In this document: piece by piece, positions 37,201 to 48,886 of the stretch
How positions within the stretch are numbered: the stretch's first letter is position 1
Layout of the letters: each line of letters starts with the position of its first letter
Source of the DNA: Acanthochlamys bracteata
Lineage: Eukaryota > Streptophyta > Magnoliopsida > Pandanales > Velloziaceae
Direction of reading: 5' to 3'
Assembly: GCA_019914995.1 (NCBI GenBank)
Contig: CM034128.1
Location: forward strand, 2,048,501-2,112,500
Length of the DNA stretch: 64,000 nt
The notes under the pieces: generated by a model
What the model saw: the letters and a program-made list of their open reading frames with translations, nothing else
The model's database searches: none
What the model was told of the DNA's origin: nothing
Position numbers and translations under genes: made by a program

Positions 37201-38476
37201 CTCTCTTAATTATATGCTCCTAAGTTTTGTTCTTTCGTTCATTGTTTGTTTCCTTTCTCTTATTTTTTTTCATTCATATTGTCAAAGAATTAATTATGAT
37301 GTTGTCCCAATTTTTTCTTCCTGAGTACCATTAGTATTTCATATCTAGTTTTATTTGATGAGATTGTAAATTTGTATTTGATTAGAGCCCTTTTAGCATA
37401 TCTAGTTTTTTCTTGATTAGAGCTTTTTTTTATCTTTTGTTTTGATTGGAGCTTTTCTTTCCCTTTATTTAGCAAATTTTAGGACGCCATCTCAGCTTGT
37501 TCTGAACAGGTGTGTTGGCTTTAGAATGTTCTGAACAGCAGGTGTGTTGGTCTTTTCAGGGTTCAGAGAAATCAAAAACGAAAGGGGCAAGAGGTGTTGA
37601 TGCAATTCCTATTTCAAAAGCTGGACAGCAGCCATCTCAGCTTGTGCTTAATGTCCGTGCACCTGTGAAACCTGATACTGTGAAGGCATCTTCTGCTGGG
37701 AATTTTCAGGTTCTCAACCGAGATAAAAATGGCGTATCACCTACATCCAACAATAGTTCAGTAATTGGCAGGGTTACGAACTCGCTTGGTATTACTCCCT
37801 CCACCGTAAATGACCCTTTGAAAATTTCTGTGACTCATAAACTGAAAACCGATGGCAAGGGAGGATTGATGTCTGCCCTGAATTTGATTGAGAAGAGACC
37901 TCAATCTCAAGCGCAGAATCGAAATGAGTTCTTTAATTCCCTTCGGAGGAAATCAGCGGCGAACCATACAGATGCAGCTCCTGAACCCATCATATCATCA
38001 GCACGGGACAAGACGGGTGACCAAACAGTGGAGGTTGGTAACTCTGCCAGTCTGGTGAAGGAGAATTTGGAATCGAAAGCTTTCTTAGAATATGTAGCAG
38101 TCAATGGAAATGGGGTATATGGAAGCTTTGATAGCTGCGAGAGCCCTGATGCTGAAAATGAGGACTCTTCACATTCAAGTCCTTGTATCGACCCAGATGA
38201 GGAAGCTGCTCTCCTTCACACACTTGGGTGGGAGGAAGATGGGGCAGTTGAACCGCTAACTGAAGAAGAAATAGTCGCATTTGCTGAGAAGGTAGATGAT
38301 CAAATATACACTATTATTTCATTTGAGTAGCCATGGTATTCAATTTTATAAAATCCCAGAAATTTAACACTTTCTCTGTTTTGCAGTGTAAGCAGCTGAA
38401 GCCATCTCCGGATTCTGGTGATCGTGTGTCACGTGTTCTGCGGTTGTTAAGCTCTAACAATGAAGCCGAAGCCTGA
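34263..38476 (+). CDS. vasculin-like protein, function unproven
   Basis: Five exons (34263-34356, 34525-35282, 35362-35451, 37560-38291, 38387-38476) give 587 aa in one frame. The start MDKREPTLVPEWYRASSNTN follows in-frame context at the first good ATG. The protein is Ser/Asn-rich and largely disordered, with SFERDFPSLGADEKQG in the first third and a compact acidic C-terminal block DPDEEAALLHTLGWEEDGAV then PLTEEEIVAFAEKCKQLKP. FPSL plus the LGWEED...LTEEE(I/M)..F arrangement recalls animal vasculin (GPBP1), a GC-rich-promoter-binding transcription regulator; that link is from memory of the motif. Intron 3 is 2.1 kb. No DNA-binding fold is visible, so nuclear transcriptional function is only a suggestion. 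Confidence 0.8.
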
Positions 38477-39261
38477 TTTTGCTTAATTAGGAAAAGAGTG
38501 AAATTCACGGCATGTTAAGTTCTCAAATTTTGTGGCCAAGGGGTTTCTCCATTGACATCGAGAGGATTTGAGAGGCATGCTATTGAAGTCTAGAATACTG
38601 AAAAGCCGAAGATAAGCTGTTTTTACTGCCCTCATACTTGCTGGAAAGATGATGTGGCAAATAAGATTTGGTGCTTCAGTCCTCAAACTCTATATCAGCG
38701 TGCTGTCCTGGCAAAAAAGGGAAAAAATTAAGGGTCTTTTCTTATACTCTTTTTCAATTTTTTTTTTCTTAAATGAAGAAATGGAAATCTGTGGGATAAA
38801 TGGCAAAGCAAAAAGAATAGGTCTCAGTGAGCTGCATAGGTATTTTAGCTCTCTTCGATCTTTCCAAGGGTCATCAATTTTTTATTAGTAATATTTTGTT
38901 TGTTCCCTTTTGTTTCGTTTTTACTCTTGCTATTATTGTTTTAATCTACACGATAAGATTGACTAACCAAAGAAACATGTCTGGTATAGGTTAATAAAAC
39001 TGATCTCTCTAATACTTTGGGATATTATTAAATAAAACTTGTATGCTGATATCATAATGTGCTACTACTACAGATAGTGAATGGTGATATTGTTCAGTTG
39101 TAGTTGGGGTGTTAGAAATCCCGACTGTTAGTGATTTTGGCTTACTTCTTTTGTCCACTTCAAAAATTTTTTGTTAAGATTTGCTGATGACCAGTAGCAT
39201 GACTGTAGCATTATGTGATGTTTTGAAGCTTGACTTGTGGCCATAAAAATAGTTTAAAGAA
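38477..39261. other. 3' UTR and spacer
   Basis: This is the 3' region of the vasculin-like gene. No further gene is seen. Confidence 0.5.
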
Positions 39262-39466
39262 GCGTTTGGAATTGTTTTTTTAAAGTAATTTTTTAATTTT
39301 AATTTTATATTTTTTATAAATATTTAAAAATTTTAAATATATAAAAAAATTGTATATAATAAAATTTTATTATTACTATTATTTTGATAAAAAATAAAAT
39401 TTATTTTAATAAACTAAAAATATTTTTTATTTCAGATGAGAGTTTTATTTTTTCCATAAGCTCCCT
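39262..39466. mobile_element. Tourist-like MITE, diverged copy
   Basis: It starts GCGTTTGGAATTGTTTTTTT, has the AT-rich interior, and ends near TTTTTTCCATAAGCTCCCTA. The ends are imperfect inverted repeats of the family. Confidence 0.45.
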
Positions 39467-40429
39467 AAAAAATGAAAGTCCGGATGTGCTTTCAGGTTCT
39501 AGCGATTTTCCATCCGTGCATGTCATCATCATCTGGTTCCAGTTTCCAAAGTTTCTATTTATTAAAGCAATGGGGGAGATGCTTCCTCAATTCTTTAATA
39601 TATAAAAAATAATATTTCTTACACAAAAATTGTCGATCGTTCTCACCAATATACCAAGTCCTAAGATGTACGCGTCCCATGTTACACTATCCACGGTCTC
39701 CTTCGAGAGCGTATAATTTAAAAACGTTGACGCAGTATTCCGAAGTATTTATTATCTTAATAAATATTTTATTTTTTAAATTTTAAAAAGAATTTATTTT
39801 TAAAAATTATTTTATAAATATTTTCATACGTTTTTCAAATAGGTTTTAAAAGTCTTAGAGATTAAAAGATGAGTAAACGAACTGCTTACGACGAGGTGCT
39901 CCGGCCACGAATGAAAATGTAACGTTCAGTTGTAACTCTGACCAACTTATGCATGCACCTCTGTTTATGTTAGGCTACGAAACTCCTAAGAGAGTATAGG
40001 GTGTGTTTTTTTTTTATAACTGAATCTCAATCATTGAAATATGAATTTAAAAAATTAGTACTATTAGAAATAATCTAATTATATATTTTTTATAGAAAAG
40101 TTAAATTAGAAATATTAATTTTTTTAGTTAAAAAATGAGTTGTAAAAATTAAAAAGACAACAATGTATAAGAGAAAGACGATGAATCCCAGGAACGCAGA
40201 CATAATTATACTATCCACGAATATAGCAACAACTGCTACAAGTAAAGAGAAAAAAGCGAAAACAAATACTTCTGTAGTTTATAATTTGCGGGCAGCACAG
40301 AAGCTATAAAATTTGGGTAGAATATAGGAATACATAGTGAGCAGGTTGGGCTGGCTGTGTCGCCGGAAATGGTGAAGGTAACCGTTGACGCTTCTCCGTT
40401 AGCAGTGGCATTCAGCTTCAGAGAGCTTG
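39467..40429. other. AT-rich spacer
   Basis: There is no supported gene up to 40340. From there to 40429 an open stretch (EQVGLAVSPEMVKVTVDASP...) leads out of frame into the small ORF described at 40430. Confidence 0.35.
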
Positions 40430-40761
40430 ATGAAGGCTAAACTGCAGGAAGTAGAAAGAAATCATCAGGAGAGACTGGTAAGCGGAAGAATAAAGGCAGC
40501 GGTCGGATCAGTCGTTGGTGGAATGATTCTTCTCGGTAGCGTGATTCTTTTCATTCATCTCAGGTAAATTCCAAATACGCATCTAAGAAATATTACGTTA
40601 CGTTTGAAACTATCTGAAACATACGATAGTAAGCACCATCACATCTATACAGGCAAAAGAAACCTAGAGGAAACTTCAAAATTGCTTGGAGCATTTTGAG
40701 ACGCAAGTGTTTAATCTTCTATTTCTGTGTTGTTTATTTGTACATATTTCCATACTATTAG
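40430..40761 (+). other. possible small membrane-protein gene or frameshifted fragment
   Basis: Two segments (40430-40563 and 40653-40761) with GT-AG borders join in frame to 80 codons. They read MKAKLQEVERNHQERLVSGR, then IKAAVGSVVGGMILLGSVIL FIHLR, then RQKKPRGNF and a second hydrophobic stretch ending FPYY. The Gly-rich hydrophobic segment looks like a membrane helix. The upstream frame (VTVDASPLAVAFSFRELDEG) would continue into it after removing one base, so this may be a decayed exon of a larger gene. I do not recognise the family. Confidence 0.25.
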
Positions 40762-41244
40762 TACTACGTTGTACTGTAGAATACACTATCAGTATAAAAA
40801 AAATGCTTCTGCAATCTATTAAATCTTTCTCTGTACAAAACAGAAGAGCTGCTTCCTGACAGCAAGGTCTTTAAAAGTAAACAGACTTTTGATTAAATGG
40901 CAACTTGTACAATAGGACTAACACACACGGTTGCTGTTCGATAACTTGATTAGGCTATAAATCCTATCTAATTCTTCTCCCCAAAGTTTTCTTCTAGTGG
41001 AATACATTTTTCCCTTCTTTCCTGGCTCATTACTACAATACAAAACCTTCAACCAACACCAACAAACAGTATCGCCAATCAGGAGAAACGAAATTAAAGT
41101 TAGCATGTAAACAATCCTCCCAGCTCACTTGCAAATTTGCAGATGATTAAGAATGCGGCATCGTTTTCTGAGAATGCCAGACATTTCCAAGCTCGAGCAA
41201 GGTGAATCTATTCTATCCTAAGTGATAGACTTTAAAATTCACAT

Positions 41245-44200
41245 CTACCTACCACTGTGACCGCCATGTGAGGAGCCATCGGAGCCTGAAGACGTCGACA
41301 GTCTTCGGACAAATGGATGATCTAATAGCTGAGCAGCAGTTGGACGGTTATCGGGATTAACTTGGATGCATCTTAGAATGAAATCACGAGCATCTTTTGA
41401 GAGGGAATTTGGTATCTGAGGGGGTTCACCCCTGCCAATCCGAAACAAAGCTTGTGGCTGCTCATGAGAAGGGATGAGAATGGTTGTCAGAAGAGCATCA
41501 ACTATAAGTCAATTCTCGCTAACAAAGCAACAGTACATTTTTATGGAGTTCGTAAACCTTCGACTTAATGATGTTAGCTACCCAAGAATTCAAGACATTC
41601 AATGATTTCTGTCAATATCCCATAACATAGGTTTTGAGAAAAAATTCCTGCAACTAATTCTTTAGTACAGGAAAAATATGCTAAAGAGTATTCGACACCA
41701 ATGCTCACTGAAGTGATTGGAATGAAGCAAAGGTTTGAGGATGCAAGGCAGTGAGAAGCTGCATTCATTATTAATAAAGAAACTTGACTGCTTCATCTGC
41801 AGTGAAATCAAGTCCCCATAAATATAGTTCACTCGTCATAGAACATTCAGACTTATACTCTATATATTCAAGATTCATTCCAAAGGGACTGCACTCCGCA
41901 CAAAATAGTAATTAAATTTAGTCTATGATGCGTAAAGGAATAAATTGCAGTTAAAAAAATGACACAAAAAGTTACAACTTACCCACTCATAATAATGATA
42001 GGGAACTTGATGAGTTAACATTTCCAGCACAGTGCACCCAAGGCTCCATATATCGGCAGAAGGACCATATGGCCTTGATTTGACGACCTGAAAAAAGAAT
42101 GGGTACAACTGAGATAAGATGCCAAATGAAATGAAACTCATGCATCGTGAAACCTATAATCCAAAATGATGGCATTATATTGTTTAGACATGCTGAAAGG
42201 TATTTAAAAGTTGAAAAGTTTCTTAAGCTGAATCTCATTAAGCTAAAAGGTATTCAAAAACCAAACAGAGGACATCTTTATGTGTACGACTTACCCAGGT
42301 TTAACACCGAATAGTTCATAGCAAGTATTTAAGACTAATATCTAAAATCCAATGTTTCCAGAAAATTAATTCCACTAATTTTAGTAGAAGCTTAAATTAG
42401 ACCACTGTAAAATATCCCAGATGATTTAGAAAGTCGAAGCAGTGCTCCTTTAAAAAAATATAAAAAAATAACTATTGCCGAGTTCAAAGGGTAAACAGTT
42501 TTGTCCCACATCGGATAGGAATGTAAAGGGAAAAGAGTTTACAAATAGACCAGCTCCCAACCACAGACTTGAGCTTTCTGTAGATCCCTAGGTTTTCTGA
42601 TATGTGGGTTGGGCTATTCAATGCTGCACATGGCCTTTGGTCTGTGCTCCCTGGTATTAACTCTTAACCAAAGGTTATCAGATTACTGGGCTGGTTTCGA
42701 GTGGGAAAGAGTTGTTCAGTCTCAAGTGATGAATACAACTAGCAAATTCAAAGCATCAAATACCTAGCATCACTTGTGGTGAGTCGTTTTCATTTGTATA
42801 GAAATTCCGGAGAAGAAGGTGCTATATAGGTGCTCACCCTTGGGTAGTTTTTATGGTCCAAGGTAGAGATGCAAATATGGATGGACAAGACCGGCCTGAC
42901 TGGGCCAAATGAGTTGGTCGATCAGGCCAGCTCGGTCCGGACCCACCTTTGTTTTTTATGGCTTGGTCTTACTTTTTTATCCATTTTATTTTTTTATTTT
43001 ATATAATAAATAATAACAATAATAATAATAATTTAAAAATAATTTTATAAAAATATTATAAGATAAAAATAAAGATAAAATTTTTTTATTAGAAATTGAT
43101 CTGGTCAAATTATCAATATTGACCAAGTTAACAGATCAACATGTCAACGTTGACCAGTCAACACGCACAGTGACCGGGCAGGCCGCGCTGGCAGGCCGGC
43201 ATTGTCGGCCGATACTCCATGGTAGACCGGGGCGGTCCTGGTACTATTAACAGACCGGCGGGCCAACCCTCAAATCATTTGATCGGACAGTGGGCCGGCC
43301 CATTCAGCCTGGTCCGAATTCACACTTTTAGTCCAAGGATCAATAATTTAATACCATGGTGAGAAAAGACAAAAGGAAAAAGGTTTACTAAAGGTTGCAT
43401 CCAAATATCGAGCAAGAGCTTTTATGATGAATTGAAGTTTCTTACGTATGATCTTAGCCCTCAAGTGCAATCGCTTTCATGTAGTTTTAGCCTTCCAATG
43501 TTGTAGTTCCCAACAACTGTTATCTCTGATAATGTCTATTGACAGACCTAAGATATTCACTTGACAATGGAAATCACATTAAAAATTACTGACCTCTGGA
43601 GCCATCCAATATGCACTTCCTTTACAAGACTTCAGCACATTCAGCTTGGTTATCTACAGCATTTTAATAAGATAGAGAGAGTTGGTACCTACTTGAGAAA
43701 TATCACAGCACAGAATCAGTAAATCGTCAAAAGTAACAACTAACCTCCTTTGCCAACCCAAAATCTGCAAGCTTGACATTGCCATTTGCATCAACTAGTA
43801 TATTTGCACATTTAATATCTCTGGAATGAAGCAGACAACAAAATTCAGATTGCATTACCTAGAAGATGAAGAGATATCGATAAGAAGAGTACATGAAAAC
43901 AACAATTCAAAGAAGGGTGTTGTCCTACTGATATGCTATGTTCTCCTTTCAAATTTTCTCCAGAAAAAAGAACAACATTCCCAATTTAAAAATTTCACAA
44001 TTTTTCACAAAGGAATATTAGTTAAGAAAGTAGAAAGGTTGCTGCACCTGTGAACTACATTTCGTTCATGCAGATAGTGTAAACCATTCAGAATCTGCCT
44101 GGTGTATGCTGAGACTTGTGAATCTCCAAGATGGTACTTCGAGTACAGAGACGCCAAAGAACCTTGCGTGATAAGTTCAAGAAAGATATACAATTTTGAT

Positions 44201-46048
44201 TCTACCTGTAGCAATTTGTAAATTGCGTCACATATATATTCAATGATGCACATAGAGACAATATCTAGACGATTTTGAGCATAAATAGAAATTCAGTTTA
44301 AAAAATTCTAAGAACATATGATGAGCAAGTATTGGAAAAGCGATATCTAGCAACAAATAGATGAGAATGAAAGCCGCATACCTTATCTGTGCCCAAGTAC
44401 CGGACAATGTTTTCGTGTTCAAATTGACTCAACAATGCAATCTCCTAAGGGAACAAAAAATGTCATCAGAAGCATAACAAAGAGTACAACAGTGCTACCA
44501 ACAGTAGATTCAGAAATTTTTAACCAACAAACTAAACAAGCGACAGACAGCATTATAACTAATAGCAACTCACCTGCTCAAGTTGAAGGATGCACTGTTT
44601 AGCATTGGCTCCTTGATCCAGCAATGATACTTCTTTCACAGCAAAGAAGAATCCATCACTGCAGATTATCGAACATGAAGTAATACAAAAACCTATTAAC
44701 TTGTGACCGCAATTTGAGATCAGCAGGGTCTATTGAAAGACAGGTGAAGATTTCAGATTCAACCAAATTGTTGTCATGATACACAGAAATTACCACACAA
44801 ATACTTGTGCTAACAAGAGTAGGTCAACAACATGAAAATGAAGTAATGTAAATGCTTATGGAATTCCCCAACTTACCCACTGATCGCTTCATACACTGTC
44901 CCAAAAGAGCCACGTCCTAGTTCAATACCACGGATCCATGATGTTATGTTCGCCTTGATTTTTCCATGTGGGGAGATAACAAGGGCTGTTTCGGTCGTTT
45001 TGCTGTATGCAACATCACCATTTGACATTGAGAATAATGATATGCCTGCATCTCCCACTAAGGTTTCTCCCAGTCTAAATTCTTCCCCATCCTCCTCCTC
45101 CCCTAGACTATCTTCAACTTCCCCTTCCTCCTGGACATGTCCATCACCATCCTCGGAATCAGAACGCCTCCATTTCGCTTCCTCCCACTCCTCATCATCA
45201 GGTGCAAAGCTCTTCAATATTTCCCAGGCTGAGCCTTGCTCACACAAACCTGACGCCAGGTTCCCACTACTCTCCACTGGTGGTGGAGCGAGGACAAGGT
45301 TCTTTCCAGATAGTACAACTGGCGGAACTGAAATCTTCGTTCCGCCTATCGTCCCTGGAGCACTTCTCATCTCCATTCCACTGGCAACTTCTCTTGTAGA
45401 CTCATTCACTCTACATAACGCAGGTTGCTGCTCTTTTCTTGAGACAACGACAAGCTCCTTTGGTGGATTCACTATCGACTTCCTTTCCTCAGTCACAATC
45501 TTAAGAACTTTTGGTGATCTTACCGACTTCCTCGCTTCTTTAGGCTTCCGCTCCTCAACTGGTGGTGTACTTGACAAAGGCGAACTCTTAGGCAGTTGCG
45601 AAGCTGTGGAAGCTTCTGGATGGAGCTGGCTTGATTGTGGAAGAAGATCAGAAGAAGTCTGAGCCTTGCGAGCCTCCCAAGCTGCTTTTGAGATGCCGAG
45701 ATCCTCAAGATTAGATATCCCAATGCTACGGCATATAATTTCTACCTGTCCATCAATCCCTTCAATCCGAAAACTCGTCTGATCGGGCGAAAAATCCAAA
45801 GACCGTGTCTGTAACCCCGAACCCGGAGATTCATCAGAAGAAGTGGAACCCCAGGAAAACCCCGCCGCCAACGTCGCAATATCATAGTCGAAGTTTTTTA
45901 CGGCGTTCCGGCGATCGAGCCGTGGTCCTGCCACCGACTTCCCTCGTTGCGGCGACGCCGATGGTGACGGCGATGAAGAAAAGTTCATCTTCTTGCTCTC
46001 CCCTCTACTCCTCCCTCTCCTTGGAAATTTGCTAAACAGCGAAGACAT
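41245..46048 (-). CDS. MEKK1-type MAP kinase kinase kinase
   Basis: This Ser/Thr kinase sits at the top of MAPK cascades; plant MEKK1-group members act in immune and stress signalling. Eight exons (46048-44877, 44658-44574, 44444-44382, 44205-44048, 43820-43745, 43653-43594, 42087-41983, 41457-41245) give 643 aa in one frame. The N-terminal half is Ser/Pro-rich and regulatory, with [20 protein letters not shown] near residue 95 and an acidic stretch before the kinase. The kinase domain starts near 371 ([20 protein letters not shown]) and has catalytic Lys399 (FFFAVKEVS), HRDIKCAN at 492-499, DFGLAKE at 512-518 and the activation-loop end [28 protein letters not shown] closes subdomain XI. All catalytic residues are present. 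The start is the ATG at 46048. TTGACT W-box cores occur upstream at 46227 and 46451. Confidence 0.93.
42492..42502 (+). promoter_or_regulatory. USE-like snRNA promoter motif inside MAPKKK intron
   Basis: TCCCACATCGG matches the plant snRNA upstream sequence element (RTCCCACATCG). A TTTACAAATA box follows about 24 bp later, the spacing of Pol III-type plant snRNA promoters. No U6, U3 or other snRNA sequence follows. The same motif also occurs in plant LTR/TRIM elements. Confidence 0.35.
42865..43335. mobile_element. GC-ended insertion in intron 6 of the MAPKKK
   Basis: A block with GC-rich ends and an AT-rich middle lies in the 1.5-kb intron. The left end contains GACCGGCCTGACTGGGCC and the right end GGCCCATTCAGCCTGGTC, which are inverted copies of one another with two mismatches. 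GTCAACGTTGACCAGTCAAC lies inside. No ORF is seen. Borders are approximate. Confidence 0.45.
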
Positions 46049-47150
46049 CGCAGCTCTTTCGAATTTCACATACTCCCATGGAAACCAAAATCAACAACAA
46101 AAAAATTAATCGCCAATTTTCCTCTTATCTCTACCAATTTTCGACTTTTGAATGGAAGGGAAATTTACCCCGCCAAAAAAAAAACAATCAAGAAACCAAA
46201 ATATCGATCTTTTCTGGTACCGCGTGTTGACTCAAAGCCAAAGCAATAGAAACAATTTTTTCAATTCTGCTGGTTGAACCACAATTCTTCTGAAATTTTC
46301 CAAAAACAATCACAGATTTAAGAGAACAGAAGAAATGGATTGATTGAATACGATTTGATTTTTGCAGCTTTTGATTCTGGAACTAAACAAAAAAACAATT
46401 CTACAGCTATGTGGAATTCTTTTGTTTCTGGTCAGATGTTGGGCGCGTGTTTGACTGAGAGAAGAGAGAGCGAAGACTTCCGGCGCTGTCAGCAGCTGAG
46501 AGATCGCTAGTAGACACACAATTACCAAACACTTCGCTGCTTTTCCAAATCACCAAACACCTAATTACCCAACAAAAAATTTTACTTCATTAGAAGTTTA
46601 GTTATGTGGAGCTCAAGTTTACGCTTACGTATCCCGCAACGGAAGAAGGAAAGGAAGCACGCGAGTTTGTTCCAACACAAGGAAGCTAAAATTATTTTAG
46701 AAAATTGGAGTATACATGTATAATGTATAGACCAGGGAGTTCATCCAATAATAAAAATATTTGTACATCAGGTGAATTTTAGCTATTATATTAATTGGTC
46801 AATTGCTAAAATTATATTTGTAATGAGAGTCAAATCTATGCGGGTTAAAAAAAGATAATAATAATAAATGTTATATTATTGGATTGATTGGTGATTTGAT
46901 CAATTAGTCTTGGCAACCGAAAGTTAAATGCCCCAATCCACAATCGTACCCAACTAACCAGGATGAAGGGTAGATAGTATAGGAGCACCATGCGCACGTT
47001 CTCATAAAACGTAGCACACACAACACCTTCGCCCACTCTGCTCGTGAATCTCATCGGTTGTTAAATTGGTTTATTTCTTTAATCAATTAATTTATTATAA
47101 TTGTATTCTAAGGCATAACTGTGGGACCACGTTTTTCTAGCGTGGCAACA
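46049..47150. other. bidirectional promoter region, MAPKKK and DUF1644 genes
   Basis: The two genes diverge from this 1.1-kb stretch. The MAPKKK side carries TTGACT W-box cores at 46227-46232 and 46451-46456. No further gene is seen. Confidence 0.45.
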
Positions 47151-48878
47151 TTTTCGTTCAGTTTTCTTTCCCCCTACGCTCTCTCTCTCTCTCTGCATTC
47201 TTCTGCGTCTCCTAAAAGAGAAAAACGAAATCGAGCGACCGCGAGTTCGTCGAGGCCCGCACGATATACGGCGTCTGATCTCTCCGGCGAGGTAAAATTC
47301 GCTCTCGATTCGTTGCATTTTCTTAACATTTCAAAGAATTGACTGTAGATTGGTTGCATGGATTCTATTAGAGTTGTAATGGTGACTGTTTAGCGATTTT
47401 GTGATTGTATTTGATAGAATTAGGATTTTACTTCTTGTGAAGTTTGTTGTTGACGGATGATAAGTTGTTTGGAGATCTTTGAGTAGTTGAATTTGGTAAG
47501 GGTAGTTTGAACTTGATGGCTTTTCTCTCGGGATTCTTCTTCGATTTGAGCTATTTGAGCGAATATTGTATGCATGAAGATGAAATTTTGTGTCTCATAT
47601 TGAATTTTAATGGAAATTTTGAGGGTTAATGTATGGTACAAGATACAGTTCTCAAACATTTTAGCTTTATTGATGAATGAGTGGCAGATTGGTGTGCATG
47701 TTCCGGGAATGGTTGAATATTCGTAAGGTGTTTGATAGACTAATTCTTGGAAAGTGTTTTGTCGTTGAATACGCATTCAAGCTTGCTTATTACCAACAAT
47801 GCTGATTATGTGCTTGAAGAAGCACTTAACTTTGCTTCTTGAGACTGATTTTCCACTGGTAGTTATCACATACTGCAATCTGATTACCCGTTTGAATTAT
47901 TGCTTGGTTCTTTGTTAATTCCAGAAATTCTGCTTTTGTGCATAAGGTTTAAAAGTTTGTATTGGTGTCTTTGGAATTGATTTTGATTGTTGCATTGGGG
48001 GATTGGAGAGTGCTCTTACATTTGAGATGTTTGGTTGGCAGTGTAAGGAGTATCTGTAGACTAGTTTAATTAAAGGAGCAGCTTTTGTGGCATTCTTAGG
48101 AAATTATTAAGCAGTGTGCCTTTGTACTCACTTTTGGACAGCAGTCAACTAGTCGATTATCATAGTCTAGTATCTTTGTGCTAGAAGTTCTTGTTTGATA
48201 TGGTGGACGAAGGATTTAATTTTGACCAAAGATTATCGAACTTAGTTTAAGAGGTACAAATGCATTTCTGTGATTGACCGTTCTCTTTGTCGAAGTTTCC
48301 GATAGCTTATATTCTTTTATCAGCCGCTGGTTATCATTCACCTAAGTGAATCTATTAGTTTGTTATATGAGAGACCTCAATTTGAGCTGTCCTCTTCATG
48401 TAATTACTTGATTTAATTTGAGCTGTCCTTTTCATGTAATTACTTGGACTTATATCTATTGATCCTAACTTGTGTGACTTCATCTTATCAATGTAAAAGC
48501 TTGGACTTTTGTTACAATATAAATGTTTTAAGAGACTTTTGGTAGAGATTTTGTTACAGGTAACTGGCTTCTTCGCCTTATTAGCTTTTAGTGAAGTTGG
48601 GTTGCAGTTATATGTAATCTGGGTGCTTCATTTTATTAGACAGTTTTGTTTAATACTTGTATTTGTTTATTCTATAGACATTCTGACATTGGATCATTAT
48701 GAAGTATGGAAGACATATTAATGCATCTCCCCAATCTTTCTGATGATTTCACTTGTTATCCAGTATGCCAGTGTCATGCAGTCTTTTCTTGCTTGCCTTT
48801 ATTCTCCTGTAGTTCAGAAGGATACCTTGGTACTTTTTAATAAAAAAGGGTAATGCTTTAACTTTATGATGCCTTTCA
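47151..48878 (+). promoter_or_regulatory. 5'-UTR exon and leader intron of the DUF1644 gene
   Basis: A CT-repeat leader (47180-47194) and GC-richer exon end at a GGCGAG/GTAAAA donor (47292). The acceptor GCCTTTCAG ends at 48878, eight bases before the chosen ATG. The intron is about 1.59 kb and non-coding. Long first introns in leaders often enhance plant gene expression. Confidence 0.5.
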
Positions 48879-48886
48879 GAATTCCT

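Noticed and set aside
42492..42700. Possible U6 or U3 snRNA gene after the USE-like motif
   Set aside because: The downstream sequence has none of the conserved U6 or U3 blocks and no T-run at the expected end.
44946..45662. 238-codon ORF on the + strand
   Set aside because: It is antisense to exon 1 of the MAPKKK, whose frame is far better supported; Ser/Pro-rich codons produce a long open shadow.
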